Below are positions 1-6,876 of a DNA stretch of 12,334 nucleotides, piece by piece (positions within the stretch are counted from its first letter, which is position 1; every line of letters begins with the position of its first letter). This DNA is from CAIOZA01 sp964464375. GTDB lineage: Bacteria > Bacteroidota > Ignavibacteria > Kapaibacteriales > UBA2268. The notes below the pieces were generated by a model. The model was not told the origin of the DNA. It saw nothing but the letters and a program-made list of their open reading frames with translations, and ran no database searches. Position numbers and translations under genes: made by a program. The stretch lies in assembly GCA_964464375.1 (NCBI GenBank), contig CAYXFU010000062.1, forward strand, positions 1-12,334. Direction: 5' to 3'.

Positions 1-16
1 TTCTGTAATCGTGTGC

Positions 17-54
17 CAACCTCACCCCGACCCTCTCCATGCTTGGAGAGGGAG
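17..54 (+). repeat. 38-bp palindromic repeat, copy 1 (forward)
   Basis: First of three copies of a short repeat made of a 5' tail (CAACCTCACCCCGA) followed by a hairpin, CCCTCTCC-6 nt-GGAGAGGG, with a perfect 8-bp stem. The identical 38 bp recur at 870-907, and an inverted copy with one change lies at 408-445. A tail plus hairpin is the layout of REP-type elements. From memory, similar C-rich repeats are common between genes in Bacteroidota, but I cannot check this here. Confidence 0.85.
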
Positions 55-103
55 TTCTAAAGCCAAGATGCAAGGAAGATAATTATATTTTTCATATTTA
101 CAC

Positions 104-406
104 CTATCCTTGTTTAATAACTTTATAAACACTAAACGTCGAACCACATTTGTATCTAATAAAGTAAATTCCTGGAGTATACTGAGAAAAATTGATCGTA
201 ATTGGATCATTGCCAGGAGGGATATTTGTTTCTTGGAATAGTAACTGCCCACTTACATCATTAATTGTATAAAATTGTAATGGAGCAATGCAATTTCTAT
301 CTAAAGCTACGATTGAAGTTGTTGGGTTGGGATAAACTTCAAAATCAAATTCTGTTGTCGAAACACTTGTATTTATGTTGATATTTTGCTTTATCTTCCC
401 TTGTAT
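104..406 (-). pseudogene. Truncated T9SS C-terminal sorting domain (remnant A)
   Basis: Reading the minus strand up to the TAG at 104-106 gives the C-terminal end of a type IX secretion cargo protein. The last 81 residues (104-349) start near FDFEVYPNPTTS, the usual opening of a type A sorting domain. They continue through INDVSGQLL and YTPGIYFIRY to a basic end, VYKVIKQG. In such proteins this domain directs transport through the outer membrane and is removed on the way. Here the rest of the protein is missing: the frame runs through a short linker and enters the palindromic repeat at 408, with no start codon or signal peptide that could belong to it. I therefore call it a gene fragment. It is 79% identical over 56 residues to remnant B at 957-1127, so the two descend from paralogous genes or from a duplication. 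Confidence 0.8.
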
Positions 407-407
407 T

Positions 408-445
408 CTCCCTCTCCAAGAATGGAGAGGGTCGGGGTGAGGTTG
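408..445 (-). repeat. 38-bp palindromic repeat, copy 2 (inverted)
   Basis: Reverse complement of the repeats at 17-54 and 870-907 with one mismatch in the hairpin loop (37 of 38 identical; position 421). It forms the left boundary of the DUF559 gene and faces copy 3 as an inverted pair. It also marks where the reading frame of sorting-domain remnant A breaks off. Confidence 0.85.
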
Positions 446-461
446 ACGGCTGTTCTGGAGA

Positions 462-833
462 CTACAAATCCCCTAACACAGCCACTATCTTATCTACAAC
501 TCTATTCCCATTGCCTGTTACTTCTTCATCACTAAATCTCATTACTTTATAACCCATTTCTATTAATTCTAACTCTCTCTGTTTGTCGTACTCTTCGTTA
601 CCATAATGAGAGGCACCATCTATTTCAATGATTAATTTCTTTTCCATGCAGATGAAATCTACAATATAATACGATATTATAAATTGTCTTCGGAATTTAA
701 CTCCTAACCTATTATCTCGGACAGCATTCCAAATTATTTTTTCGCAATAGGTAGGTTCTCGGCGCATTTGACGGGCACGTTCTTTGAGTGTTTCTGTTGC
801 AATATTGTCTTCAGGGTAGAATTTATTCATCAT
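462..833 (-). CDS. DUF559 (Vsr-like) endonuclease-domain protein
   Basis: A 123-residue protein with the full DUF559 pattern: a basic N-terminal helix with RARQMRREPTYCEKIIW (20-35), then LGVKFRRQ (43-50), YIVDFICMEKKLIIEIDG (56-73) and GYKVMRFSDEEV (94-105). DUF559 shares the very-short-patch-repair/PD-(D/E)XK nuclease fold. The likely active-site residues D59 and E70 (with D72 nearby) are all present, so the copy looks intact. The length is normal for the family. The start is ATGATG at 833/830; upstream there is only a weak purine stretch (CGAGAAT). Cellular function of this family is unknown; nuclease activity is inferred from fold. It sits between inverted palindromic repeats (408-445, 870-907) and between two broken T9SS sorting domains, a setting typical of acquired or mobile DNA rather than of a housekeeping gene. 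Confidence 0.88.
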   Translation of the reverse strand: MMNKFYPEDNIATETLKERARQMRREPTYCEKIIWNAVRDNRLGVKFRRQFIISYYIVDFICMEKKLIIEIDGASHYGNEEYDKQRELELIEMGYKVMRFSDEEVTGNGNRVVDKIVAVLGDL

Positions 834-853
834 ATTCTCGATATTTTATAATC

Positions 854-1123
854 TTCTGTAATCGTGTGCCAACCTCACCCCGACCCTCTCCATGCTTGGA
901 GAGGGAGTACTAAAGCCCAGATGCAAGAAAGATAATTATATTTTTCATATTTACACCTATCCCTGCTTAATAACTTTATAAACAGTAATTATAGAGCCAC
1001 AATTATATCTTATAAAGTATATCCCCTGTGGGTAATGAGAAAAATTGATCGTTATGCGATCATTGCCTGGAGTAATATTTGTTTCTTGTCGTAATAACTG
1101 CCCGCTAACATCATTGATTGTAA
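854..1123 (+). repeat. Direct duplication of 1-270 (offset 853)
   Basis: Bases 854-1123 align without gaps to 1-270. The first 110 bases (repeat plus the stretch after the sorting-domain stop codon) differ at 4 positions, about 96% identity. The following 160 bases, coding for the sorting domain, differ at 32 positions, about 80% identity. The coding part is thus the less conserved part. The first copy may extend to the left of the window. Confidence 0.85.
870..907 (+). repeat. 38-bp palindromic repeat, copy 3 (forward)
   Basis: Identical over all 38 bases to copy 1 at 17-54 and the right-hand partner of the inverted pair around the DUF559 gene. The identity to copy 1 begins earlier, at 854 (equivalent to base 1 of the window), and continues into sorting-domain remnant B, so this copy is also part of a longer direct duplication. 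Confidence 0.85.
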
Positions 1124-1127
1124 AGTT
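957..1127 (-). pseudogene. Truncated T9SS C-terminal sorting domain (remnant B)
   Basis: The minus strand encodes 56 residues before the TAG at 957-959: INDVSGQLL, ITINFSHYPQGIYFIRY and a VYKVIKQG end, matching the C-terminal two thirds of a type A sorting domain. An in-frame TGA lies directly upstream at 1128-1130, and the YPNP opening seen in remnant A is absent, so this is a shorter, dead fragment. Of 56 residues, 44 match remnant A. The similarity to copy A ends at about 1123-1131, after which unrelated sequence leads into the terminator of the neighbouring operon. Confidence 0.75.
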
Positions 1128-1159
1128 TCACAACGTTATTAATGACAAGATTGTATAAT

Positions 1160-1194
1160 AAGAAGTCCTACACCTCTGAGGCGCAGGACTTCTT
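1160..1194. terminator. Strong hairpin terminator, probably bidirectional
   Basis: AAGAAGTCCT at 1160-1169 pairs perfectly with AGGACTTCTT at 1185-1194. With two G-U pairs (when read as minus-strand RNA) the stem extends to 16 bp and closes on a 3-base loop (CAG on the minus strand). On the plus strand it is followed by TTT ATT; on the minus strand by ATTAT. It lies 19 bases after the last gene of the minus-strand operon (stop at 1214), so its natural job is to end that transcript. It also shields the operon from the repeat patch on the left. Confidence 0.8.
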
Positions 1195-1213
1195 TTTATT
1201 CTTTCCGATCAAT

Positions 1214-1840
1214 TTATTTGCTGATTTTTACGATTGTCATTTCGACTTTTTCTTTTGGTGCCGATCCGTCCATTGGGACTTTGCAGACTGCATCAACGAC
1301 TTCGATACCTTTAACAATTTTACCATAAGCTGAGTACTGTCCGTCCAAATGAGGTGAAGCTGCATGCATAAGGAAGAACTGTGATGTAGCACTGTTGGGA
1401 TCGTTTGAACGAGCAGCTGAAATAACGCCTCTTTCGTGCTTTGTTGAATTGAATTCAGCAGGAACTCTGGTTTGTGACGGATCACCCATGCCCCATGTAT
1501 TCATAGGTTTACTTTTTGAGTTGGGATCGCCACCCTGGATCATAAATCCTGGGATAACTCTGTGGAAAGCACATCCATCATAGAATTTTACTGCGACTAA
1601 GCTGTCGAAATTGTGAACATGTTTTGGTGCAATATCGGGGAAGAGTTCGAGTTCGATTTCGCCCAATGATTTACCGTTTTGAGTAATTGTGATCAAATAA
1701 TGCGGGTTGTTCGCCTTAACCTCTGTGGTTTTCTCTGTTTCCATATTGGCTTTGTTTCCTTCTTTTGTGGGTGTACAATTTGTTGTGATGATGATTACGC
1801 CTAACAAGAACATTGATAGACTAAAAAATGCTTTTTTCAT
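1214..1840 (-). CDS. Cyclophilin-type peptidyl-prolyl cis-trans isomerase, lipoprotein
   Basis: A 208-residue exported isomerase that would speed cis-trans isomerisation of proline peptide bonds in envelope proteins. Residues 1-21 form a signal peptide ending at TTNC with Cys22, a non-canonical but plausible lipobox, followed by a Thr/Lys/Glu-rich linker to about residue 46. The cyclophilin domain covers about 48-208: FHRVIPGFMIQGGDP (92-106) carries the catalytic Arg94, Phe99 and Gln102, and NSATSQFFL (149-157) is the second core motif. The position of the cyclosporin-binding Trp of human CypA is His164, as in many bacterial enzymes. The start is supported by AGGAG eight or nine bases upstream of the ATG. 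It is the last gene of the uppP operon, 42 bases after the second cyclophilin, and is followed by a strong terminator. Together the paralogues look like envelope folding factors with different sequence preference. Confidence 0.93.
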   Translation of the reverse strand: MKKAFFSLSMFLLGVIIITTNCTPTKEGNKANMETEKTTEVKANNPHYLITITQNGKSLGEIELELFPDIAPKHVHNFDSLVAVKFYDGCAFHRVIPGFMIQGGDPNSKSKPMNTWGMGDPSQTRVPAEFNSTKHERGVISAARSNDPNSATSQFFLMHAASPHLDGQYSAYGKIVKGIEVVDAVCKVPMDGSAPKEKVEMTIVKISK

Positions 1841-1882
1841 AAGTTTGACTCCTGAATGATTTGAAAAAAATAATAACGAATA

Positions 1883-2608
1883 TTAGAGATTATATTTTTT
1901 AATTACTATAGAATTTATTTTTATTGGCTCTTCAGGTACTCCATCGTTAGCTTCGAAAGGACCCGGTTTGATTTTAACTGAATTTATCTTTTCCACAACA
2001 GACATTCCTTCAATCACTTTTCCAAAAATTGTCCAGCGTTTGTCTAACTCCATAGCATCATCAAGACAAATGAAGAACTGACTGGTGTTCGTATGCTGTC
2101 CGCGGTTTGCCATTGCCAGAGTTCCTTTAAAATATCCATTTTTATAAGAAGGAGTCTCGGGGAACAATTCATCTTCGAACGGTTTACCGAAGAAGCTCTG
2201 TCCACCCTTGCCCCAATCGGTTTTTTTCAATTTGGAGATTGTGTTCCTGTCGCCGGTTTGAATCAGAAAATTCTTTGCTACACGATGGATCAGAATTCCA
2301 TTGTAATATCCCTTTTTGGCTAATCCAATGAAGTTTTTCACAGTCTTCGGTGAGTCTTTTCCGAAGAGTCCAACACTAATTTTACCAAGGGATGTTGTAA
2401 TAATAGCAATATTGGTTATGTCTGCAGAATCTTGCTGAATCGAAAGTTTTATGTTTGGATTTCTATTTGCTGTTCCGGTTTTGGATGAATCTCCTGTTAA
2501 TTCAATCTTTTGAGTGGATGCAGGTTTTGCTGTCTGTTTCTTCTTGCATGAAATCACAAGAAGAGTAGAAAGAAGTGTTAAAATCAATATTTTAGAATAA
2601 TATTTCAA
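1883..2608 (-). CDS. Cyclophilin-type peptidyl-prolyl isomerase, lipoprotein, TTG start
   Basis: A 241-residue second cyclophilin lipoprotein. Residues 1-20 are a signal peptide, with lipobox VISC and Cys21 followed by KKK. A low-complexity linker runs to about 62, and the cyclophilin domain covers 66-239. Core residues are kept: Arg109 in IHRV (usual Phe replaced by Ile), Phe114 and Gln117 in NFLIQTGD, NTSQFF at 174-179, and Trp192 in the drug-binding position, unlike its neighbour. The start codon is TTG at 2606-2608: the preceding in-frame codon is a stop (TAA), and the residues that follow give a proper signal peptide. It lies 3 bases after the uppP stop (TGA at 2612-2614), and an AGGA overlaps the last uppP codons, so translational coupling to uppP is likely. 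Substrate is unknown; outer-membrane or periplasmic proteins are inferred. Confidence 0.92.
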   Translation of the reverse strand: MKYYSKILILTLLSTLLVISCKKKQTAKPASTQKIELTGDSSKTGTANRNPNIKLSIQQDSADITNIAIITTSLGKISVGLFGKDSPKTVKNFIGLAKKGYYNGILIHRVAKNFLIQTGDRNTISKLKKTDWGKGGQSFFGKPFEDELFPETPSYKNGYFKGTLAMANRGQHTNTSQFFICLDDAMELDKRWTIFGKVIEGMSVVEKINSVKIKPGPFEANDGVPEEPIKINSIVIKKYNL

Positions 2609-2611
2609 TTA

Positions 2612-3457
2612 TCAAACAATTCCTTTGTAAATCATAAAAATCAGTACGAATCCAATAACAATCCGATATATAATGAAGATAAGGTTTGTTCTTGTTTTCA
2701 GGAAATTTATCATAAATGCTATTGCATAATATCCGCTTACAGCAGCAAATGCAGTAGCTATAATCAAAGCTATAGAATCAGCACCGGACAAATGTTTGTA
2801 GCTTTTTGCAAGTTGGTACAATCCACTGACCAATACTGCCGGTATGCTGAGAAGAAACGAATACCTTGCCGCAGTTTCACGATTTAATCCGACGAATAAA
2901 CCGGCTGTAATTGTTGTCCCTGAACGAGATGAACCTGGAATTAACGCAAGACACTGAACTAATCCGATTATTATACTATCCTTAATCGTCATTGAGTCAG
3001 TATTTTTCTTCAGTGATGAGACTTTCTCTGCTATATATAGAACTATCGCAAGCAGTATCAAGCTTCCTGCAATGATTGGTAGTTCTTTTGTGAGCGAACC
3101 TTCTATGATTTTCTTCAAAGCAAATCCGATTGTGAAAATTGGAATCGAGCCGATTGCTATCATATAACCCAGCCTGGAGTCTGCAGACTGTGAAGCGAAT
3201 GGTTTTCTTGATGAATTAAAATTCTCTTTGAAAAAAGCCATCGGTACTGTTTTCAATTCTTTAGAAAAATAGAACAATACAGCGGCTAAAGTACCAAGCT
3301 GGATAACAGCCATAAAAGCAGTCCATTGTTCGGGATGAGAGTTGTCGATCAATCCCATAAGTTTGCCGGCAATAGTTAAATGTGCCGTACTGCTTATTGG
3401 GATAAACTCCGTCAGACCTTGTATTATACCTAGAATGATTGCCTGTATAATATTCAT
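2612..3457 (-). CDS. uppP: Undecaprenyl-diphosphate phosphatase (UppP/BacA)
   Basis: A 281-residue integral membrane enzyme that removes one phosphate from undecaprenyl pyrophosphate, regenerating the lipid carrier for peptidoglycan and other surface polysaccharides. Overexpressed homologues give bacitracin resistance. Both family signatures are present: QGLTEFIPISSTAHL (13-27), with Glu17 and His26, and LALIPGSSRSGTT (170-182), with Arg178 in the catalytic P-loop-like turn. Seven to eight hydrophobic segments are visible and the length fits the family (E. coli about 273). The ATG at 3455-3457 lacks a clear Shine-Dalgarno. It is the first gene of the operon that continues into two cyclophilin lipoproteins. 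The gene order joins cell-wall lipid recycling and envelope protein folding, though a direct functional link is only inference. Confidence 0.96.
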   Translation of the reverse strand: MNIIQAIILGIIQGLTEFIPISSTAHLTIAGKLMGLIDNSHPEQWTAFMAVIQLGTLAAVLFYFSKELKTVPMAFFKENFNSSRKPFASQSADSRLGYMIAIGSIPIFTIGFALKKIIEGSLTKELPIIAGSLILLAIVLYIAEKVSSLKKNTDSMTIKDSIIIGLVQCLALIPGSSRSGTTITAGLFVGLNRETAARYSFLLSIPAVLVSGLYQLAKSYKHLSGADSIALIIATAFAAVSGYYAIAFMINFLKTRTNLIFIIYRIVIGFVLIFMIYKGIV

Positions 3458-3708
3458 TTTTAGAAATTAAGTTTTGTTTGTGTAATATTTATTATTAATT
3501 TTGAACTGGTAATTCATATTAAATTTATGAATCTCTCCAAACGCAATTAACAAATCTAAGAAAATATTTCAATAATCGATAATAACGATATCAAATTAAT
3601 GAAATTTCAGAAAAATTGAATTTTAGCTTTATATGCTTTATTCAAAATATATTTTGAAAATATACTTCATATATTTATTGTTAATTAACCAATTTGAGGA
3701 AGTGCACT
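3458..3708. other. Divergent intergenic region
   Basis: A 251-base AT-rich stretch separates the minus-strand uppP operon from the plus-strand surface-protein operon and must hold promoters for both. I see no exact match to TTTG-N20-TAnnTTTG in either direction; partial matches exist (TAAATTTA on the minus strand near 3520, TATATTTA at 3670-3677 on the plus strand). The one distinct structure is an 18-bp perfect palindrome, listed separately. No open frame here looks like a gene. Confidence 0.6.
3641..3658. promoter_or_regulatory. 18-bp perfect palindrome, possible operator
   Basis: TTCAAAATATATTTTGAA is its own reverse complement over 18 bases and lies about 50 bases upstream of the ATG of the large secreted protein, within the divergent promoter region. 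A dimeric regulator site is possible. Because the sequence is almost pure A/T in an AT-rich spacer, chance is a serious alternative. Confidence 0.3.
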
Positions 3709-6700
3709 ATGAAACGGTATTTTCTACATCTTTTTCTTTTAGCAAGCACCTTACTCTTACTTTTTCCACAACCAAACTTAAATGCCCAGATAACCTCTGC
3801 AGGCAAGGATTTTTGGTTTGGATTCATGTCCAATATAATTGAGTCAAACAGAACATATCAGCTGAAAGTGTTCATTAGCTCAGAAATTGGCGCTACAGGA
3901 ACTATTTCAATACCTGGCAAGGCGTGGACTCAGAATTTTACAATTCCGGCTAATTCAAGTATAACCATTGATGTGCCTACAAATATCGGTCATGTTGTAA
4001 CTTCTGAAGTTAAAGAAACTCAGGCTATCCATGTTGTTTCGGACAATGACGTTAATGTATTTGAGTTAAATTACTCTGCTCAAACGTCGGACGGTGGTTT
4101 GATTCTACCCGTGAAGGCTCTGGGAAGGGATTACTATATCTTAAGTTATGCTCCATTAGGTTCTTCTCACTCAGAATTCATGATTGCCGCAGCTTATGAT
4201 GGTACTACTGTAAGAATAACTCCGTCAGCTACTACAAGAGGTGGTAAACCTGCAAATGTTCCTTTTGATATTACTTTGAATAGAGGCGATGTCTATCAGG
4301 TTCAGTCAACCACTGATTTAACCGGTTCATCTGTAGTTTCTATCGGATCACAATTTCCAATAGCTGTATTTGGTGGAGCAGCCTGTGCGAATATTCCAAC
4401 TAACAAAGCTGCATGTAACCACCTGTTCGAGCAAATGTTTCCAAATAATACGCTTCGGAGAAGTTTCGTAACAATTCCATATAAGACAAGATTAAATGGC
4501 GATACCTACAGAATCCTTGCTATAAATAATGGAACAAATGTTACTTTTAACGGTGGTGGAACATTAAATCTGAATCGTGGTCAGTTCGCTGAAAGAATAA
4601 TAACTAATCCAACTTTTATTAATTCGAATTTTCCAATAGCAGTAGCTCAATACAGCAATGGAACTTTTTATGATGGCGTAACAAATGCTGATCCATTTTT
4701 CATTATGCTTAGTCCTGTGGAGCAAACAAGAGAAGATATAACTTTTCAAGTTGCGAACTTTGTTACAATAACGGGTAATTATGTCAATATCTCAGTTCTA
4801 ACAAGTTGCACTGGTAGTGTAATGTTAGATGGTGTAGCTGTAACCGGTTGGTCTGTTGTACCTGGTAATACTGCTTATTCTGTTGTCCAACTCACTGTTG
4901 CTCAGGGAGCACACAGATTGCTATCCACTAAAGACTGCGGATTCAATGCCTATGTATATGGCTATGGATCTGCTGATTCTTATGGCTATTCTGCCGGTGT
5001 AAGACTTGATACCCTAGCTATTTCATTAACTACTAATACAAACTGCGCAGGCAAGGAAACTGAATTTTTTGTACAGTCAACACCTTATACAATTCTGAAA
5101 TATAACTGGAACTTCGGTGACGGAGGAACATCAACTCTTGCCAAACCAAAGCATATTTATGCTAATGGTGGTGATTACACAGTCAGACTTATTGTCGATT
5201 ATGATTCAGGGGAAAAAGATACTATCAACTCAACATTTACAATTGTCGAACCAAAAGCAAAAATTGCTTTCACAGGTGGTGGATGCGGGAATCCTGTAGT
5301 TAATTTTACTGATCAATCGCTTGTTGTTGGTGGTGTGATTAGCAATTGGGATTGGGATTTTGGAGATGCTGCTACATCTACTCAGCAAAATCCAACTCAT
5401 AATTATGCAAACGGAACTTATACTGCAGTCTTGACTGTTACGACTGCCAATGGCTGTATCTCCAGAGATACAATTACAGTTAAAGTATTTCCTCCGGTAC
5501 TTACAAATACAAAGCCAACTCAGGAACTCTGCTTTGGTTCATCTGTACAGATTGGTGGAGATGTAACATCCGGTTCAGGCTCTTATGTTTATGTTTGGTC
5601 TCCTTCTGGTGGATTATCAGCAACAAATGTTGAAAAACCGATTGCAAACCCAACGATTACAACAAAATATTATAGAACAATAACTGACAAAGAAGGTTGC
5701 ATCGGAAAAGATTCAGTTCAAGTGATTATCAATCCTTTACCTGTAATAAATCTTGGTGCAGATGTCAAAACCTGTTTCAATGTTCCCATACAAATCGGAG
5801 CAACTGCCTCAGCAGGCACTCCTCCTTTTGATTATAAATGGATACCTGCAACTGGTTTAAGCGCAGATAACATTCCGGTCGTTATGGCTAATCCAACCAG
5901 CTCTACTACTTATGTTCTTAATATTACTGATTCAAAGGGATGTATGCGAAGTGACACAATAGATGTTACAATACTCCCACTTCCAATGCCAATGATTAAT
6001 CCTGCAGGACCAATTGACATCTGCGCTTGTGATTCTGTTACATTAGATGCCGGAAATCTTGGTTATGTCAAATATCTTTGGTCAACAGGAGATTCGTCTC
6101 AGAGAATCGTAGTCAGAAAAACAAATAACTATACAGTAACTGTCACAGATACAAACGGTTGCGTAAATGCTTCACCACCGGTAATTGTAAGGGTAAAAGA
6201 TCCTTATGCGTTTATTAATCTGGGAGCTCCGAGTTATTCAGTAGAAGCAGGTGGATTGATTGATGTTCCTGTTTACATTAGCAAATCATTATTCCTTGAT
6301 GAATGTAATTCGAGGAACTTTATTGCTGATCTTTCGTTCAATAAGTTTATCATGGTTCCCGGACTGAATACACCTAAAGGAGTATTTGCCAATGATCTGA
6401 GGCGGTTAACTTTGACAGGAACAAGAGGAACATCGGATACACTTACGGTTCTGCACTTTATGGGTACATTAGGCGATGTAATTACATCCCCAATTACAAT
6501 AGAAAATTTCAAATGGACAGATTGTAACACGATTTTAACATTAGACACTTCAAGCGTATCTCTATCAAATTTATGTATGGAAGGTGGCAGTCCCCGACTA
6601 TTCCGCTCTCCCCAAACAGCAATTCAACTTTTGGTAAATCCTAATCCGATACCGGACAAGGCAACAATTATATCAAAAGTGATAGAAGATATGCCAGTCA

Positions 6701-6876
6701 GAATCATGATAAATGATTTGAATGGCAGAATAGGTTCGGTATTGTTCGAAGGATTGCAGAAGGAGGGAGAAAGGTTATTCACCCATGACTTCAGTAAATA
6801 TCCTAACGGGACTTATGTTATAACAATGGTTACGCCTCTTGGTACTGAAGCTCAGATTGTGGAGGTACAGAAATGA
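3709..6876 (+). CDS. T9SS-secreted surface protein: IgGFc-binding-like, PKD, cohesin-like domains
   Basis: A 1055-residue secreted protein. Residues 1-26 are a signal peptide ending LNAQ. About 30-435 resemble the IgGFc-binding N-terminal domain known from animal FCGBP and many bacterial surface proteins (GKDFWFGFM near the start, then a Cys-containing NHLFEQMFP stretch and NGDTYRILA). Two PKD domains follow (about 440-518 with NWNFGDGGTS, and 518-597 with WDWDFGDAATS). Next come three modules with paired Cys and Trp resembling SprB-like repeats (about 600-830), then a cohesin-like beta domain (about 830-960) with SVEAGGLIDVPVYI. A type A T9SS sorting domain ends it (about 974-1055; LLVNPNPIP, YPNGTYVITM). 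The frame is open from a TTG at 3694, but GAGGA at 3696-3700 is the ribosome site for the ATG at 3709, which also gives the clean signal peptide. Adhesion or surface-layer function is inferred; antibody binding should not be assumed. Confidence 0.88.
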   Translation: MKRYFLHLFLLASTLLLLFPQPNLNAQITSAGKDFWFGFMSNIIESNRTYQLKVFISSEIGATGTISIPGKAWTQNFTIPANSSITIDVPTNIGHVVTSEVKETQAIHVVSDNDVNVFELNYSAQTSDGGLILPVKALGRDYYILSYAPLGSSHSEFMIAAAYDGTTVRITPSATTRGGKPANVPFDITLNRGDVYQVQSTTDLTGSSVVSIGSQFPIAVFGGAACANIPTNKAACNHLFEQMFPNNTLRRSFVTIPYKTRLNGDTYRILAINNGTNVTFNGGGTLNLNRGQFAERIITNPTFINSNFPIAVAQYSNGTFYDGVTNADPFFIMLSPVEQTREDITFQVANFVTITGNYVNISVLTSCTGSVMLDGVAVTGWSVVPGNTAYSVVQLTVAQGAHRLLSTKDCGFNAYVYGYGSADSYGYSAGVRLDTLAISLTTNTNCAGKETEFFVQSTPYTILKYNWNFGDGGTSTLAKPKHIYANGGDYTVRLIVDYDSGEKDTINSTFTIVEPKAKIAFTGGGCGNPVVNFTDQSLVVGGVISNWDWDFGDAATSTQQNPTHNYANGTYTAVLTVTTANGCISRDTITVKVFPPVLTNTKPTQELCFGSSVQIGGDVTSGSGSYVYVWSPSGGLSATNVEKPIANPTITTKYYRTITDKEGCIGKDSVQVIINPLPVINLGADVKTCFNVPIQIGATASAGTPPFDYKWIPATGLSADNIPVVMANPTSSTTYVLNITDSKGCMRSDTIDVTILPLPMPMINPAGPIDICACDSVTLDAGNLGYVKYLWSTGDSSQRIVVRKTNNYTVTVTDTNGCVNASPPVIVRVKDPYAFINLGAPSYSVEAGGLIDVPVYISKSLFLDECNSRNFIADLSFNKFIMVPGLNTPKGVFANDLRRLTLTGTRGTSDTLTVLHFMGTLGDVITSPITIENFKWTDCNTILTLDTSSVSLSNLCMEGGSPRLFRSPQTAIQLLVNPNPIPDKATIISKVIEDMPVRIMINDLNGRIGSVLFEGLQKEGERLFTHDFSKYPNGTYVITMVTPLGTEAQIVEVQK

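Larger units (their letters stand above)
408..907. mobile_element. Candidate 500-bp element: DUF559 gene between 38-bp inverted repeats
   Basis: What is seen: a 123-codon nuclease-like gene on the minus strand is bounded at 408-445 and 870-907 by inverted repeats matching at 37 of 38 positions, with only 16 and 36 bases between repeat and gene. What is inferred: the unit may move or spread as one piece, comparable in layout to REP elements with a linked protein. No target-site duplication is apparent: the bases just outside (left ...TTGTATT, right TACTAAA...) do not form a direct repeat. The protein is not a known transposase. Alternatively the gene may simply sit between two independently scattered repeats. 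Confidence 0.4.

Noticed and set aside
22..252. Open frame of 76 codons on the minus strand
   Set aside because: It overlaps the sorting-domain frame of remnant A, which has clear homology, and starts inside that domain; its own translation has no family features.
408..907. Classical insertion sequence
   Set aside because: No transposase and no target-site duplication; the only gene is a DUF559 protein, so I list it only as a candidate element.
1142..1583. Short plus-strand open frames opposite the first cyclophilin gene
   Set aside because: They are antisense shadows of a well-supported gene; the first also spans the terminator hairpin.
3571..3600. ATCGATAATAACGAT-like symmetry in the divergent spacer
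   Set aside because: Only 4 bases pair symmetrically in an AT-rich stretch, within chance expectation.
3694..3708. Upstream TTG start adding five residues to the large secreted protein
   Set aside because: The TTG overlaps the GAGGA ribosome site for the ATG at 3709, and the added residues would put extra charge before an otherwise clean signal peptide.
3709..4990. True immunoglobulin Fc binding and virulence role
   Set aside because: The domain name comes from animal FCGBP; similar domains are common in environmental bacteria, and nothing here points to a host-associated life.
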